Positions 1 through 15,256 of a stretch of 64,000 bases of DNA are shown one piece after another. The DNA comes from Adineta ricciae (lineage: Eukaryota > Rotifera > Eurotatoria > Adinetida > Adinetidae): assembly GCA_905250025.1 (NCBI GenBank), contig CAJNOJ010000038.1:372001-436000 (forward strand), read 5' to 3'. A program made the translations under genes and the position numbers. Below the pieces are notes generated by a model. That model was not told the origin of the DNA. It saw nothing but the letters and a program-made list of their open reading frames with translations, and made no database searches. The stretch's first letter is position 1; each line of letters begins with the position of its first letter.

Positions 1-863
1 ACAAAAATACTTGAATAACACAAATTTCTTCCGGTTTAACTAACATTCGACCGAATTCGGTCGTGATACGCAATGCACCATGTTGTGGAACTAGCAAATA
101 TCAGACTTTCATTATCAAACAACAAATCAAGATGTATTCCTCTTACCAATGAGAAAATCTCCATCGGCATTGCAGAGAGCTCGATCTTCCATTGAGCTGT
201 TACAAGCGTAGATTGAAACTGAGATGCCATGCCGAGCACAAGGATCTCCAGCACCGCATAAAGTTGCTAATCCCTATCGAAATAAGATAAGTGGTTACAG
301 AAGAGATTTGTTCTATCAATTTACATCGAGAAAATCTTTCTTTTCATCTTCAACTGATGGAATATTGAATGGTTTCCATCGTGTTTGATTTGGATTTGGT
401 TCTAATTTATCCCATTGATTGGTAATCAAATCCGATTTTATGCGAGTAAATGGTGCATGTAACACTGCTGGTAAAATTCGATAGAACCAACTAGAAAACA
501 AAATAGAGTGAATCAATGATTTGTTGAGTTTATAACGTATAAGTACGTTCGCTGATTTGTTTCTCTTGGTGCCGTAAACGCTGTTCCAGATAATTGTTCG
601 GCATAGAGTCCATACGGACACAATTGAGGCGTATTCTTTTAGAGAGAGAAAGGAGAAATAAACAACTTTACAAGTCGCTCGATTTTTGTATGAGATTTTA
701 CTTGATTTTTTGGTAATGCATCTGGACAACGTGGGTCTTCGGATGAAAAATGATTGCCGAAACCACTATGATACTATGTGAATATCGACAAACATTCGAG
801 TAGAAACACGTAAAAGGAACTCAATTCATTATTTACTTTCAGGTCTTCCCAATCGACGGTCAT
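1..863 (-). CDS. HGD: Homogentisate 1,2-dioxygenase, N-terminal part (runs off left edge)
   Basis: Tyrosine and phenylalanine catabolism: opens the ring of homogentisate to maleylacetoacetate in the cytosol, using Fe(II). Six exons can be read on the minus strand: 837-863, 702-773, 547-635, 325-490, 147-273 and 11-90, all with GT/AG borders and compatible phases. A further intron starts at position 10 and the rest lies outside the window. The joined product shows family landmarks in order: SGFGN and SSEDPRCP near the start, then [39 protein letters not shown], and [17 protein letters not shown]. The ATG at 863 is the first in frame and gives an N-terminus of the length seen in animal HGD. The iron ligands lie further C-terminal and cannot be checked. 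Identification is from recalled family similarity and is very secure; the isolated ORFs in this stretch are fragments of this spliced gene. Confidence 0.95.
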
Positions 864-1737
864 CGTTTTACTTGTACTAAAGAAATGTAGAACTAAAGTT
901 GCGTATTTAAATTTATCAAATGTACACAGATATCGATAGATACATAGATAGTTAAATAAACACAAATACGCACACCTTCAGTGTTGCCATGTGATCTTTT
1001 TGTTATTCTTATCTTTTTCTTTTTCTGTATCTTTTATCATTCCTCTCGGAGTTCTATGTACTAAATTCGTTTTGAAGTTGTTGTTGTTGTTGTTCTTCTT
1101 CTTCTTTATTACTATAGATGAAATATAAAATATGCAAATAAACATTAAAAAAATTCAATTTCATCGAACAACTTCAATCTTCTTTTTGTACCTCATAAAA
1201 GATTAGTATTTGTGCACAATAAACGAAGAAAGAGAGAAGAGAAAAAAGTTTTTTTTCGAATAAAGGGACGCATACGATGCGCACTATTTATAATGAGCAA
1301 ATATTGATCATATGCGGCATGTCCATAAAAGAGTAATGCGTAAAGGCAACATAGACATTTTCTTGCATTTTACAACGAATTGATCAAATACACATTTCGA
1401 GTTTTTCGCTGGCAAGTGTTATAGACATAAAATCAAAGAGTACAACGAGGCAAAATGAAGTGTTTGTTATTATGTTCGGCATCTATAAGTATGATTTATG
1501 AGAGACATCACTAATAAACCGCAGGATCGTGAAAGAATTCCCTGTCACTTTTTTTTTGTCTATGGCAATTTAGTCAGATGAAAGGCATATAATGTAAGTT
1601 ATTCGACGACGTATTACTAATAAAACAGAACTGATTCCTGTTCTCTTTTCTTTACTTAATCGAATCTGCATACTTGAAATAGTACGTAACTTTTGTCTTT
1701 CTTGTTAGAGAAAAAGAAAATATTAGCTTAACTCAAC
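864..1737. other. Intergenic, probable shared 5' region of HGD and EF-hand gene
   Basis: About 870 bp separates two divergent start codons. It is AT-rich, with short TTC/TTG runs around 1080-1105 and several poly-T runs. I see no convincing gene, RNA or repeat, and no clear TATA box. Confidence 0.5.
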
Positions 1738-2250
1738 ATGGATCTCGAATATAGCGTGATTGAGAACGTTCATCGAAATCGAGCTGGACAAGTTGTACAA
1801 ATCGATTATCAATTCGATGAGACAGTTGTAGTGGAAACTGTTACATCCGGTTCAACAGTGAGCATTGCAAAACAAAACAGAGAAAAACGGAATCGAACAT
1901 ACGATGCAACAATCACTCGTGAACAATATCAAAATCTCGTTCGTAATCTCAAGAATCCTCTCTCATTCGATGCATTCATTAATGTTCTACGTCCATTCAT
2001 AATGGGATTTTATTCAAGTGATGAATTAGAACGTGCATTTTCAACATTGGATCGCGATCGTTCAGGTTCCATTCATATCGATGAACTAAACGCATTTCTA
2101 CCGATATTAAACGATACAATAAATGGCGATGCTCTGCGTGACTATATCCGTAAAGTGGATGAGAATTTCGATGGAAATATGAATTATGACGAATTCCGGG
2201 CACTTGTTTTACGTGGCATTGGCCGAGATATCATTTGTAATCACTTATAA
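1738..2250 (+). CDS. Two-EF-hand calcium-binding protein (single exon)
   Basis: Intronless 170-aa protein. Residues 105-116 (DRDRSGSIHIDE) and 141-152 (DENFDGNMNYDE) are canonical 12-residue EF loops with acidic positions 1, 3 and 5, Gly at 6 and Glu at 12, so both should bind calcium. They form one C-terminal EF pair preceded by helix-forming segments. Residues 1-60 resemble nothing I recognise and contain a Val/Thr-rich stretch. No signal peptide or membrane helix is visible. The start ATG follows a purine-rich leader and is the first in the frame. It is convergent with RRP9, whose stop codon lies 164 bp beyond this one. A calmodulin- or calcineurin-B-like sensor role is inference; the partner cannot be told from sequence. 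Confidence 0.85.
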   Translation: MDLEYSVIENVHRNRAGQVVQIDYQFDETVVVETVTSGSTVSIAKQNREKRNRTYDATITREQYQNLVRNLKNPLSFDAFINVLRPFIMGFYSSDELERAFSTLDRDRSGSIHIDELNAFLPILNDTINGDALRDYIRKVDENFDGNMNYDEFRALVLRGIGRDIICNHL

Positions 2251-2414
2251 AGAAACAAAACATTTCCGGATCGTTTTTCCTTCTTAGATGCCTTAGTTTT
2301 CTCTTTTTTTCTTTTAATTCAATCAATTCATCTTTTGTGTTATAATCACACAAAATAACAGAATAAAAAAAACACAGAAAAACAAAGCAAAAAACAAAAA
2401 AACAATACTCTCGA

Positions 2415-4712
2415 CTAGTTCGTATGTTTATCGAGTTTATAAATCAGAACAGCATTTTTAGCTGATTTCACTGTCCACCATCGGCCAAGTCGGTGTTCTT
2501 GACCGATACCGGCAACTAGATAACTACCATCGGAAGAAAATTTAAGATCATTAACAAAGCCAACCTAGAACATTTCGATGAATTCTACTGAAAAGAAATC
2601 ATGAACAAATCTTACTTGTGATATTGTGAAAAGAGGGATCAAATGGTTGAATTCAGGTGTTGACTTCCATAATTGAATTGTGCCATTGAATGAACCTGAG
2701 GCAAGTAAATCGGTGTAACGAAGTGAAGCTAATGCTGTGATCCAAAAATCATCAGGTAACGATGACGGAATCACAAGTGGATCGAATGACGTAAATTTGT
2801 GAGCACGAGGTAGATTGTAAAGAGGACGACGTTTGCCTGTCGACCAAAGAGCGATGCATCTAGAAAAAATTCAATACAGATTGGTAATCTTAACTTTGGC
2901 AAAGGCCGGATTCATTGATTTCTCTATGCTTATCAGCATATTTGAATATATTAAGGTTTCGGTAGTAAAAATATTCATCTATTTTTATATACACAATGTT
3001 TGCACTGACTATTGTCGAAGGTCAAATGGCAAAGTCAAATTTTTTATTGTTTGAGTTTATGTAATAAGATTTTACGATTTCTTCTTCTTAACTTCAGTTT
3101 GTTTCTTTCCTTATGAACCAACTTACCCGTCATCGCCGCCAGAAACCATATGTTCGTCATTAATTAAAGCAACACAATCAATTGAACCTCTTGAATAGTA
3201 ATCGAATGTGAACAACACCTTTCCCCACAAAACAAGTTTATACATACCTATGTCCAGTAAACATTAAATGTGATTCTTCGACGATTTTCCATAATCTCAA
3301 TGAGCCATCTCGACCACCAGCGGTAACACATCGTTCACGCATCAACGCATCAATGGCTTGAATTGGTTCTTGATGACCAAATCTAGAATAAAACGTCGAG
3401 AAATTTTCTTGAAAGATCAATTTTCAACGTACAATGTTTCAACATAGGTCATTTCATCTAGATTCCAAAGTTTGACCGATCGATCTTGAGACGCACTGAA
3501 TAATTGATGGGAATTACGACGAAAGGCTAAACCCTAGAGAACAAAAATTGTATTTTGCAAATGTCTCTCTCCAATGTAAAAACTTACAGTAATCGGTCCC
3601 TGATGTCCACGAAGGGTCTTCAAATGTTGACACGTTTTTGCATTCCATACCTGAATCAAATCTGCACGATCTCCTGTCACCTAGAATAAAAACAAATTTT
3701 ACATTCGTATTTGCCGATTCATATAAAATTCTCTACTAAAAACTGTCCATCAGTTGAAATACTAATTGCAAGAATATGATCGTAATGTCCAACAATTGGT
3801 ACTCGTTCGTTTGTTTCAGTGGGTTTCACAAGTCGACGTATCAAATGAAGTTTTTTACCAGTTAACAAACACCCTAATTGAAATGTGTACGTTCATATTT
3901 ACTTTTTGCGAAAGATTATTTGTAGAACTTACATTTAATAATACTGCAATCTTTTGATCCAGTGAATGCATATTTGTTGTCATTTGAGATACATACACAG
4001 GTGACACTTTGTTGATGACCACGACATGTGTGAAGAAGAACAGGTTGAGAATACTAATAAAACGAAAGAGATAGATTTTTATTTTTATGGTCAAATTCTT
4101 GATTTTACATTTGAAGCAACTTGACGATGAAGTTTACCCGCTTGTTCAAGCTAAACGCGAACAATATGTAAATCTTCACATAATCGAATTCTATTTCAAC
4201 ATACGACATCATCACGAAGACGTTCAGAAACAGCGTCACGATCGAGTTCACGTTCTTTTTCTGAAAATCAAACCATTTTATTTTTCATTCAAGTTACAGA
4301 TTCATTCCTACCTTGTTTGGCAATCTGTTCAATGTACTCTTTCGCACGTTTCAATCGTTGCTCATGAACGTTATTTTCATCATCGTCGTCATCTTCTTCG
4401 TTTAATAAGAGATTATCTAATCGAACAGTTCCATTCGTCTGACGGTTTTGTTCGTCATCTTCTTCAAGATCACTATCGCTTGGAATTTCTTCGTTTTCGT
4501 CTATAATGTCATTTTGTTTTTTGGATTTCTTGTTTGTATGACCATTTGTGAATTCAGATGATGTGGATTTCGTTTTTTTCTTGGCATTTTCAGATTTAAG
4601 TAATTTCTAAAACTTCTATCTTATGAACAATCAAGAATGAAAGAAAAGAAATGATTACCTTGCGCTTTTTGTCTTTTGATTCCGAGTTTGGTTTTCTAAT
4701 GAAGAAAGGCAT
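2415..4712 (-). CDS. RRP9: U3 snoRNP WD40 protein RRP9 (U3-55K)
   Basis: Nucleolar WD40 protein of the box C/D U3 snoRNP, needed for early pre-rRNA cleavages of the small-subunit processome. The gene is split by many short introns; exon 1 is 4659-4712 (start MPFFIRKP) and the stop is at 2415-2417. The N-terminal part is very rich in Lys/Asp/Glu, followed by a segment resembling the RLKRAKEYIEQI helix of RRP9. WD blades are then recognisable, for example FGHQEPIQAIDAL with CVTAGGRDGSLRLWKI (about 3300-3380), then LASGSFNGTIQLWK (about 2660-2715), and near the C-terminus GQEHRLGRWW, which is typical of RRP9 rather than of WD40 proteins in general. It lies head-to-tail downstream of MCM9 with only 101 bp between the MCM9 stop and this ATG. 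Internal exon borders were not all fixed. Confidence 0.93.
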
Positions 4713-4813
4713 GTTTATCTAAAAAAACAGATTGTTAGCATCGATATTCTCTGGTTATTCACACTAAATTTAACATAAATATTGACTAGATTAAAGACTG
4801 TTTGGAGAAAAAT

Positions 4814-8026
<3,213 letters not shown>

Positions 8027-8544
8027 TTCGATTTCGACTGAGTATAGTTTTTCTTCTCGAATATATCACTTTCTGGATTGAGATGTGATGGGTAAAGTTA
8101 GGAACACTTTGATTGGTTCGTATCAACCAACAGGAAATAACGGTCATTCCAAGTTGAAACTCGATTGAAAAAATGTTTTCTTTTCTTTAGAAAATCTACG
8201 AAAAATATCGAATTTATGCACGAAAATCATTTTCATTAAAACTATCCATGTTATGGGTAGGCAATACTCATATTGAAAATGTTGTTGATTGACAACTTTG
8301 AGTTCTACTGTCAACTGTTGTTCATTTCTTTTGAAAGAATTAAATTTGTTTACTCTACTCATTTGAGTTATACTGAAACCATTGTAGACACACCACCTAG
8401 GCCTATCTATTCATGTACTTTTTTTCACGTAATCTAAGCAAATAAAACTGATACTTGATATATTTTACGATAAGATTTGCCGGGTGATTATATAAAAAGT
8501 TTCATTAAACATGAAAAACATGGTTTAAAAATATTCTTTTTAGA
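8027..8544. other. Intergenic between divergent MCM9 and GH78 genes
   Basis: About 520 bp. AT-rich, with no credible ORF; the short ORF at 8144-8362 (-) has no recognisable domain. It probably holds promoters of both genes. Confidence 0.4.
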
Positions 8545-11500
8545 ATGTTTTGCTTGTATTTAACTGTGTTACTTGCTGTAGCAAGTATCAATTCATATGA
8601 AATACCTGCGCCATTTGATATTCGAATTGATTATTATAAAGTTGATACAACAAGAGATCTAGTCATTAACACACCTCGGCCACGGTTTTCATGGAAATTA
8701 CCACGTTTTAACGAACGTAATGTTCACCAAACAGCCTATCAAATTCAACTGCAATCGTATAACGATCGATGGGATAGTGGAAAAGTTGATTCTACTCAAT
8801 CGATTCATGTCTCAAATGAAAATTTCGATGAGCTTCAATCATTAACATATTACCAAATCCGTTTCCGAGTATGGACAAGTTTGTCGGATGAAGCAAGTTC
8901 ATGGACGGATTGGATACAGTTTCGAACATCGATGTTCGATTTGCATGAATTCCTTATGCAAAGAAATAATGATGTGAATTGGATTGGTTCGACACAGATC
9001 TACATGAATGAATTGCGAAAGGAGTTTAATGTTTCGAGTACCAGTGCAATTCGAACAGCAATTGCTTTTATCTCGGGTGTTGGATATTATGAATTGTATA
9101 TCAATGGTCAGAGTGTTGATCCAAGTCGAAAATTAGATCCAGGATGGACAACATACGAGAAGCGTACCCTATTTGTTTCGTATGACCTAACATCAACGAT
9201 TAAAGTACGAGAATACAAACATTCAAATTTGTTTAATTGTTCTTTTTGTGTAGCTTGGTATGAATGCTGTTGGTGTAAAATTAGGAAATGGTTGGTACAG
9301 TCAAGAGCAGTATGTTCCACCATCTGCGAGCGAACCATCTTATGGTAAGGAAGAATGAATTTAACCTAGTATGGAACGATCCGGTTGGTTTCTTTAATCG
9401 CGTCGTTTTAGGTCCTCCGCGCCTCATGTTTGTTTTACGTATTACTTTTGAAGATTCACAAGAACTCGCCATTTATAGTGATCAAACATGGAAAGGTCGT
9501 CAAGGATCCATTGTACATGATAGTGTTTACAATGGAGAAATCGTTGATAGCCGATACGATCGCCCTAATTGGGCTCAGGTCGGATTTAACGATACTCTCT
9601 CGCTTTGGATTACACCGGAAATTATGCCACCACCAGTCAATGTAACTGCGAACGGTCAAATGACTCTACAAGATATGCCTCCAATACGTGCAGGCATTGA
9701 CGCCTTACAATTTGAAATCGATAATCCATCCGAAATCATCAATAGTTACTTAACAAAAGAAGACATCGGCGATATTCAAGGTGGGCAACTCCGTGATGGT
9801 GGTGTATTAAAACCAGTGTCTGTATCAACACCAGTCTTAGGTGTTCACACTTTTGATATGGGACAAAATATGGTTGGTTGGTGCCGATTTCATTTTCACG
9901 GTCCACGTGGTCTTGGCATTTACATTCGTCATGCTGAAGTGTTAGCACAACCAGTCGTAGCGTCAAAGTATGTCAGATTAAAATTGATTGAATTATATTT
10001 TCACATGAAAATTCTAGACAAGCATACGGTGGAATCTATATAGAAAATCTTCGCGGTGCTACTCAAAGTGATAGTTATATATTACGTGGAGATCCCAATG
10101 GTGAAATCTATGAACCACGGTAAGTTCAACGAATGTTTCTGTTTTTCTGATCGAAAGGAACCGTACTGTTTAGATTTACTGTTCATGGTTTCCGTTATGT
10201 ATCGGTTTTTGGTTCTCCAGTTCCACTTTCGGTGAATGACGTCGAATGTCTTGTTGTTCATAGTCAAACGACAGTGAAGGGACACTTTGTATCCAGTAAT
10301 CCAGTCATCAATCAAATTCAACACAATATTCAATGGGGTCAATTGAGTAATTCAATGTCATTGCCCACTGATTGGTAAGCAATGAAATAAAGCATCAGTT
10401 TTCCATCAAAGGCTTCATCTGTTTTGTTTAGTCCACAACGTGATGAGCGAAAAGGTTGGATGGGTGATGCTGCTTTATCCGTTGATGAAGCTCTCTACAA
10501 TTTTGATCTTATGAAATTTTATCTCAATTTTCTTAATTTGATTGCTGATGTTCAATTACCTGATGGTTCGATTCCCGATACCGTACCGGTCAGCTTTGGC
10601 GGTTATCCATCCGATCCTAATTGGGGAACTGCCTTACCTACAATAACTTGGCAATTGTATCGTCACTACAACGATATTCAAATTCTCCGAGATCATTATG
10701 CTTCAATTCGTGCATATGTCGAGGCAATTCGTGCTGGATACAGTAAGACAGGTCTTGCTAAGCTCGCGTATCATTACGGAGATTGGGTTCCTCCACCACC
10801 CCAACCGATGACAAATGTCTACCTGATCGCGTCCTTTGCATTTCTGCACGATGTTTCTCTATTGGTGAATATTTCACAAATTATTGGTTTTACTAATGAC
10901 ACACAATCGTATACAACATTCTATCGACAACTTGCAGAAGAATTTCATCGCGTCTTTTTCACATCATCAGCCGGATATTATGCTGACGGAATGCAAGCAG
11001 CACAAATTCTTGCTTTAGCTCTACCCAATGTTGTACCTGCAAACGTTCGTGATTCTGTTTTTCAACATTTATTACAAGACATCCATCAAAAAGATGTTCA
11101 CCTTTCCACGGGAATTGTGTCAACTGCTCAAGTGTTCTCATTACTCTCTGACAACGGCCAACATGATCTTGCTGTTCAGTTAGCATCCTCTGTGACATAT
11201 CCATCCTACGGTTATATGTTTACTAATCCCTATGAAAACGCTACAACCATGTGGGAACTGTGGGATGCTCCAATGGAAGGTCCAGGAATGAATTCACGAA
11301 ACCATCATATGTTTGCTAGTATAGGTGCATGGTTTTATTCTCATTTGACCGGTATTGATTATCAATCAGATCTGATTATTATTCGACCACGAATGTTATC
11401 CGAAGAGAAAAAACATCTGATGACAAAAATTGATTGTCAAGTCAGTACATTATATGGAATTGTTCACGTTTCCTATACACGTGACGAACGCGATACTTTC

Positions 11501-11725
11501 CGCAATTCAATTCTTCTCCGAGTTTCGATACCAACGAACGCAAAAGCACACATCACATTTGAACCGTTATTTCCTCATGCCCGATGTACAACATTAACCG
11601 AAAGTGATAAGGTAATTTGGTCAGCAGATCATAAAGAAGACAACGTTTTCAATGATTCGCAAACTGGTTGGATGACTGTACAAGTCGGCTCGGGTGAATA
11701 CGAATACCAAGCTTTTTGGGAATAG
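8545..11725 (+). CDS. Secreted alpha-L-rhamnosidase, GH78
   Basis: Hydrolyses terminal alpha-L-rhamnose from plant, algal or bacterial glycans and glycosides. Six exons fit exactly: 8545-9204, 9254-9344, 9412-9967, 10018-10119, 10174-10374 and 10432-11725, giving 967 aa without a break. Residues 1-18 form a signal peptide (MFCLYLTVLLAVASINSY). The beta-sandwich N-terminal domains include PRPRFSWKLP and GYYELYINGQ, the latter typical of the carbohydrate-binding jelly roll. The (alpha/alpha)6 catalytic domain starts at DCPQRDERKGWMGDA, a hallmark of GH78 that carries a catalytic acid Glu, with this motif itself crossing the 10374/10432 intron. WELWDAP further on carries the second expected acidic residue. 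Length matches fungal and bacterial GH78. The family is scarce in animals, so horizontal acquisition is a reasonable inference; the five short introns show it now behaves as a host gene. Confidence 0.93.
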
Positions 11726-12096
11726 ATGAACCAAGAAAAAAACAGTACAGAAAAATTTAAACATATATGCATTTATTAGCCATAGCTTTTGTGATAAACT
11801 TCGTCTTCTTTTATTTTGTAGGCGTTTTATTGTTGTGATAAACTATTTAATCGTACGATTTATAAAGATTTTTCTAAGACAGCAATTAGATCATAAAGGA
11901 ATACAGCTTGTTTATTGATTAAATCATGAGAAAACAAATGTAATCATAACAAAAATGAAACATCAACAAAAACCAAATGCTTGATTATTTATAAATAATG
12001 TCGCCATTCATAAATTATTTCATGAACTTTCTTTATCTGCCCTAAAAAGACGAAAAACAAAACATCTCACAAAACAAAACTCATCTATATTTCTTC
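11726..12096. other. Convergent 3' intergenic region
   Basis: About 370 bp between the stop codons of the GH78 gene (+) and the small His-rich gene (-). AT-rich; nothing else seen. Confidence 0.4.
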
Positions 12097-12468
12097 TTAC
12101 TTTCGATCACCTCTTTCGCTGGATCCACTACCAACGCTTCCTTTAAGATCCTAAAAAGAGATAGTTCGAACATCCAAATGATACCATTTCATCATTGTTA
12201 CTAACCTTGTGGAACTAAAACAATACGAGAAAACAACAATTTACAATTAGTTCAGTTTGAAGATAGAGAATAAGTAGCAAACCTGGTTATCATGACCATG
12301 ATGTGGTGCTTGATCTTTCGCTTCAGGGTGTTCATGTGGTTCATGTTTCTTTTTTTCGATCTTATCACCATGTTCTGAAAACTTCGATTTATTATCAAGA
12401 ACGGTGTAATTCAAAACAATTTTACCATGGTATGGTTTTCCATCGGAGTTGAGGTCTACGCCGGACAT
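12097..12468 (-). CDS. Small hydrophilic His-rich protein with 9-nt micro-exon
   Basis: Three exons give an uninterrupted 82-aa protein: 12283-12468, a micro-exon 12206-12214 (TTCCACAAG, read F-H-K), and 12097-12150. All borders are GT/AG and all junctions phase 0. The product starts MSGVDLNSDGKPYHGKIV, then is dominated by Lys, Glu and His (HEPHEHPEAKDQAPHHGHD), and ends in a Gly/Ser-rich tail. No signal peptide, membrane segment or known domain. I do not recognise the family. A metal-binding or desiccation-type hydrophilic protein is conceivable from composition, but this is speculation. An upstream CAG at about 12500 and a GT at about 12530 suggest a further intron in the 5' leader. Confidence 0.65.
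12206..12214 (-). other. 9-nt internal micro-exon
   Basis: On the minus strand TTTTAG precedes and GTTAGT follows the nine bases TTCCACAAG. Skipping it would also keep frame, so it could be alternatively included. Confidence 0.6.
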
Positions 12469-12887
12469 TTTTAATATGAGGTGTGCACTGGAAAAATCTG
12501 CAGAACAAATGAAGAGTCAAATTTTTAGACGATATACATAAGAGCAAGAAAGGGGGTGGGGAGTAGAGGGCAGCGAGTACGAATGTGATGAGAGTCATGG
12601 ACACGCACGTTACAATCGACATGTGTTGTTGATTGGTGAGAAAGCCATATATGGCATTAAGAACGGATATGAGGGACCTCTTTCGGAATGTATTTTTCTT
12701 TTAACTAGTTTTCAATAAGATACTGAATCAAAAACAATTGTAAAGAAGAGCATCCTATTTAACAACGTGCATCGTTCTTCGTAGAAGTACGTGTTCAATT
12801 CGGTATTTCCGCTTTGACTTGTTTCTTGTAGTAGTATTAACTAGTATTGATCAATCGTTTGAACGTATAAACGTTAGCGGGTTCCAA
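12469..12887. other. Divergent 5' region of small His-rich gene and TAF6
   Basis: About 420 bp. Includes a likely 5'-leader intron on the minus strand (roughly 12499-12530). No other feature seen. Confidence 0.35.
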
Positions 12888-14578
12888 ATGCCTGTACAGT
12901 TTTCGGTTGAATCAATCGACTATCTTGCTGACAAATTCAATAACTGTGGGTCTCTATCGGACGAATCTCTTTCATATTTAACACGACAAGCCACTAGTTT
13001 AATATCCATTCTTTTACAAGTAAAACTTATTTTCGTTCATGAAATTACTCAGGAAAAGTTTCCTTTTAGGATGCTTGTAAAGTGTTACGTAAATGTCGTC
13101 GAAACAGCTTAACAGCAGAGGATTTCGCCTTTGCTCTAAAACTGCATCAATTAGAAGTACATTTACCTTTTCAGTTACTCTATTTACGTTCCCTTCGTTT
13201 TAGCCTATGTATGGCGGTTATACAATCTCAAATCACCATAGATCATCATTTCAAAAATTAAAAAAGGATAATCGAAACGTCTATTATATCGATGATCAAG
13301 TCATTCCTCTTGATCAACTGATCCAATCTCACTTAAAAGTACCTTTAGACATAAGTCTTCGAGGTAACGTATAAGAATTCTTTATTCTTACCTAATCAAC
13401 CATCTTTCGATTATTAACTAGTACATTGGCTAGCAGTGAATGGTAAACAGCCCGAAGTAATTGAAAATCCTACTGTAGATATATCTGTTCGATCAATTCC
13501 AAAGAAAAGATTCACTAAAAGTTCTCATATTTTATCTACAGTACGTGAAGAATCTTTTTGATCTCAATGGAACATTCATTATTCGTAGGAACAACAAATT
13601 TATTTTAAAAACTTGACAGAGACGTGTATCAGCTCGAATGAATCAAAGCGCAAGGTAAACTCTTTCAATGGCAGAAAGATTGACACTTTCGTTTTTCATA
13701 GCAAGCTTTAGCAATACTTTCATCCGATCATAGTCTCCAAGCTATTCTGTCGCGTTTAATTCTATTCATATCAGAAGGAATACGTGTGAATTTATCACCA
13801 CAAGCTCCAACTGATCGTTCGATTTTCTTAAACCTTCTCATCCAAATGAGTGACGGTCTGTTACAAAACGAAGAACTCAATCTAAAAGCATATGTAAGAG
13901 AATCTCTTCCAATATATCAATCTATCTCTTTATGTATCGAATTAGTTACACTATTTCTTTCCAGCAGTCCTCTCTTGCTTACTTGCAAGGCGAACGTCAC
14001 ATGATCATTGGTCATTACGAGATCTTGCAGGCAAATGTTCTGGAAAAATTATTCGGTTTGTTTCGAAATCTTTCGGAAAAGAAAAACAAATTGATCATAT
14101 CTCATAGGAAATATGCAACAGCAGCGAACGATTTACAACAACGCACAATCAATGTCTTCTATCGAATTTTAAATAGTAACGAAGAAGAATACACATGGCC
14201 AACTCGATACGGAGCATTCGTTGGTCTTTGCGAAATGAATTCTAAAGTAATTCAAGATCTTAACTAGAATCATCATGTGAAATCTTGTTTAGGTAATCAT
14301 TCAATTAATCTTTCCTCTTGTCAAACGGTTAGGTGAACGAATTCGACTGATATCAGATGTTGAATCATCGGAAAGGCTCACCGAAGTCATTGTGGTATGA
14401 TACAATTTTCACATCAATCTAAAACGAATGTTTGTTTTTTTGTTTGTTATAGAAATTCCTCACCATGGCTTATCGTTCTATTGACAACAAAATTGAAAGT
14501 AATGAGAAGAAACTCTACGAACAGTTCGGTTCATATTTCGCACCATTGATTCAACAGCAATTGATATTATTATTGTAA
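12888..14578 (+). CDS. TAF6: Transcription initiation factor TFIID subunit 6
   Basis: TFIID subunit; its histone fold pairs with TAF9 and its HEAT repeats form part of the TFIID core, acting at RNA polymerase II promoters. About ten exons; the first is 12888-13019 (start MPVQFSVESIDYLADKF), then 13070-13156, then from 13204. The histone fold ends ...ALKLHQLEPMYGG, as in TAF6. Next comes PLDISLRVHWLAVNGKQP, then EQQIYFKNLTETCISSNESKR and FISEGIRVNL. The HEAT region includes HDHWSLRDLAGKC, read across an intron near 14030, and WPTRYGAFVGLCEM. The stop is at 14576-14578. The ORF in the other frame at 13932-14267 is partly a shadow. TAF6L is the main alternative, but the sequence reads closer to TAF6. 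Confidence 0.92.
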
Positions 14579-15256
14579 ATAAATTAAATTATTCAAATCT
14601 AGAAATAAAATTGTCCATTTGGATGTAAATGTATCTGTAGGTGAAGGTGTGTAGGGATTTGTTTGCTTGCTAATGACAAGTCATTGATTGAAATAATGTT
14701 CTTCTTGACATAAATCTATTTGATCCCAGCAGGAATCGAAAAGAGAGAGAGAGAGGGAAAAAGCACATCACATCTGACGACGATTTATTTTTATTGATTC
14801 ATTGGACCGGAAGAGAATTCCGAGTGGAGAGAGATTTCTTCTCATCTGACTGTTATGAAAACAATTTTATTGTTCAAATAGTCATTGTTTTATCGTTTTC
14901 GACTGACTTTTTTTAATTTGATCCATTTTCTCTATTATACATCAGGGATCAATGAATATGAATATAAATAGAAGAGAGAATACATGAGCATAGAACAGGT
15001 GAATAATATTCAGTAGAATAGGTCTCATATAAAAATTACTCATTGATGAGATGTAGATGTTAGTGTTATTGATTGAAATAGAGGAAGAAAGAGAACGACG
15101 AAGCAGATTGATGGGTGAAAGAGTCGATCTGAAGATTTCGATTGGTTAAAACAAGTGAGAAAAAAATCGACGTGATCACCGCCAATCAAATTGACGTTTA
15201 CAGGTGTTCTTATTCAATGTGTTGATAAGTCTATTTGCTTTTTAACACATCACACA
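14579..15256. other. Intergenic, upstream of FoxB
   Basis: About 680 bp, AT-rich, with a GA-rich run near 14740-14760 and no ORF of note. Presumed FoxB 5' regulatory region. Confidence 0.4.

Noticed and set aside
9108..9338. Minus-strand ORFs inside the GH78 gene
   Set aside because: Antisense shadows of the well-supported rhamnosidase exons.
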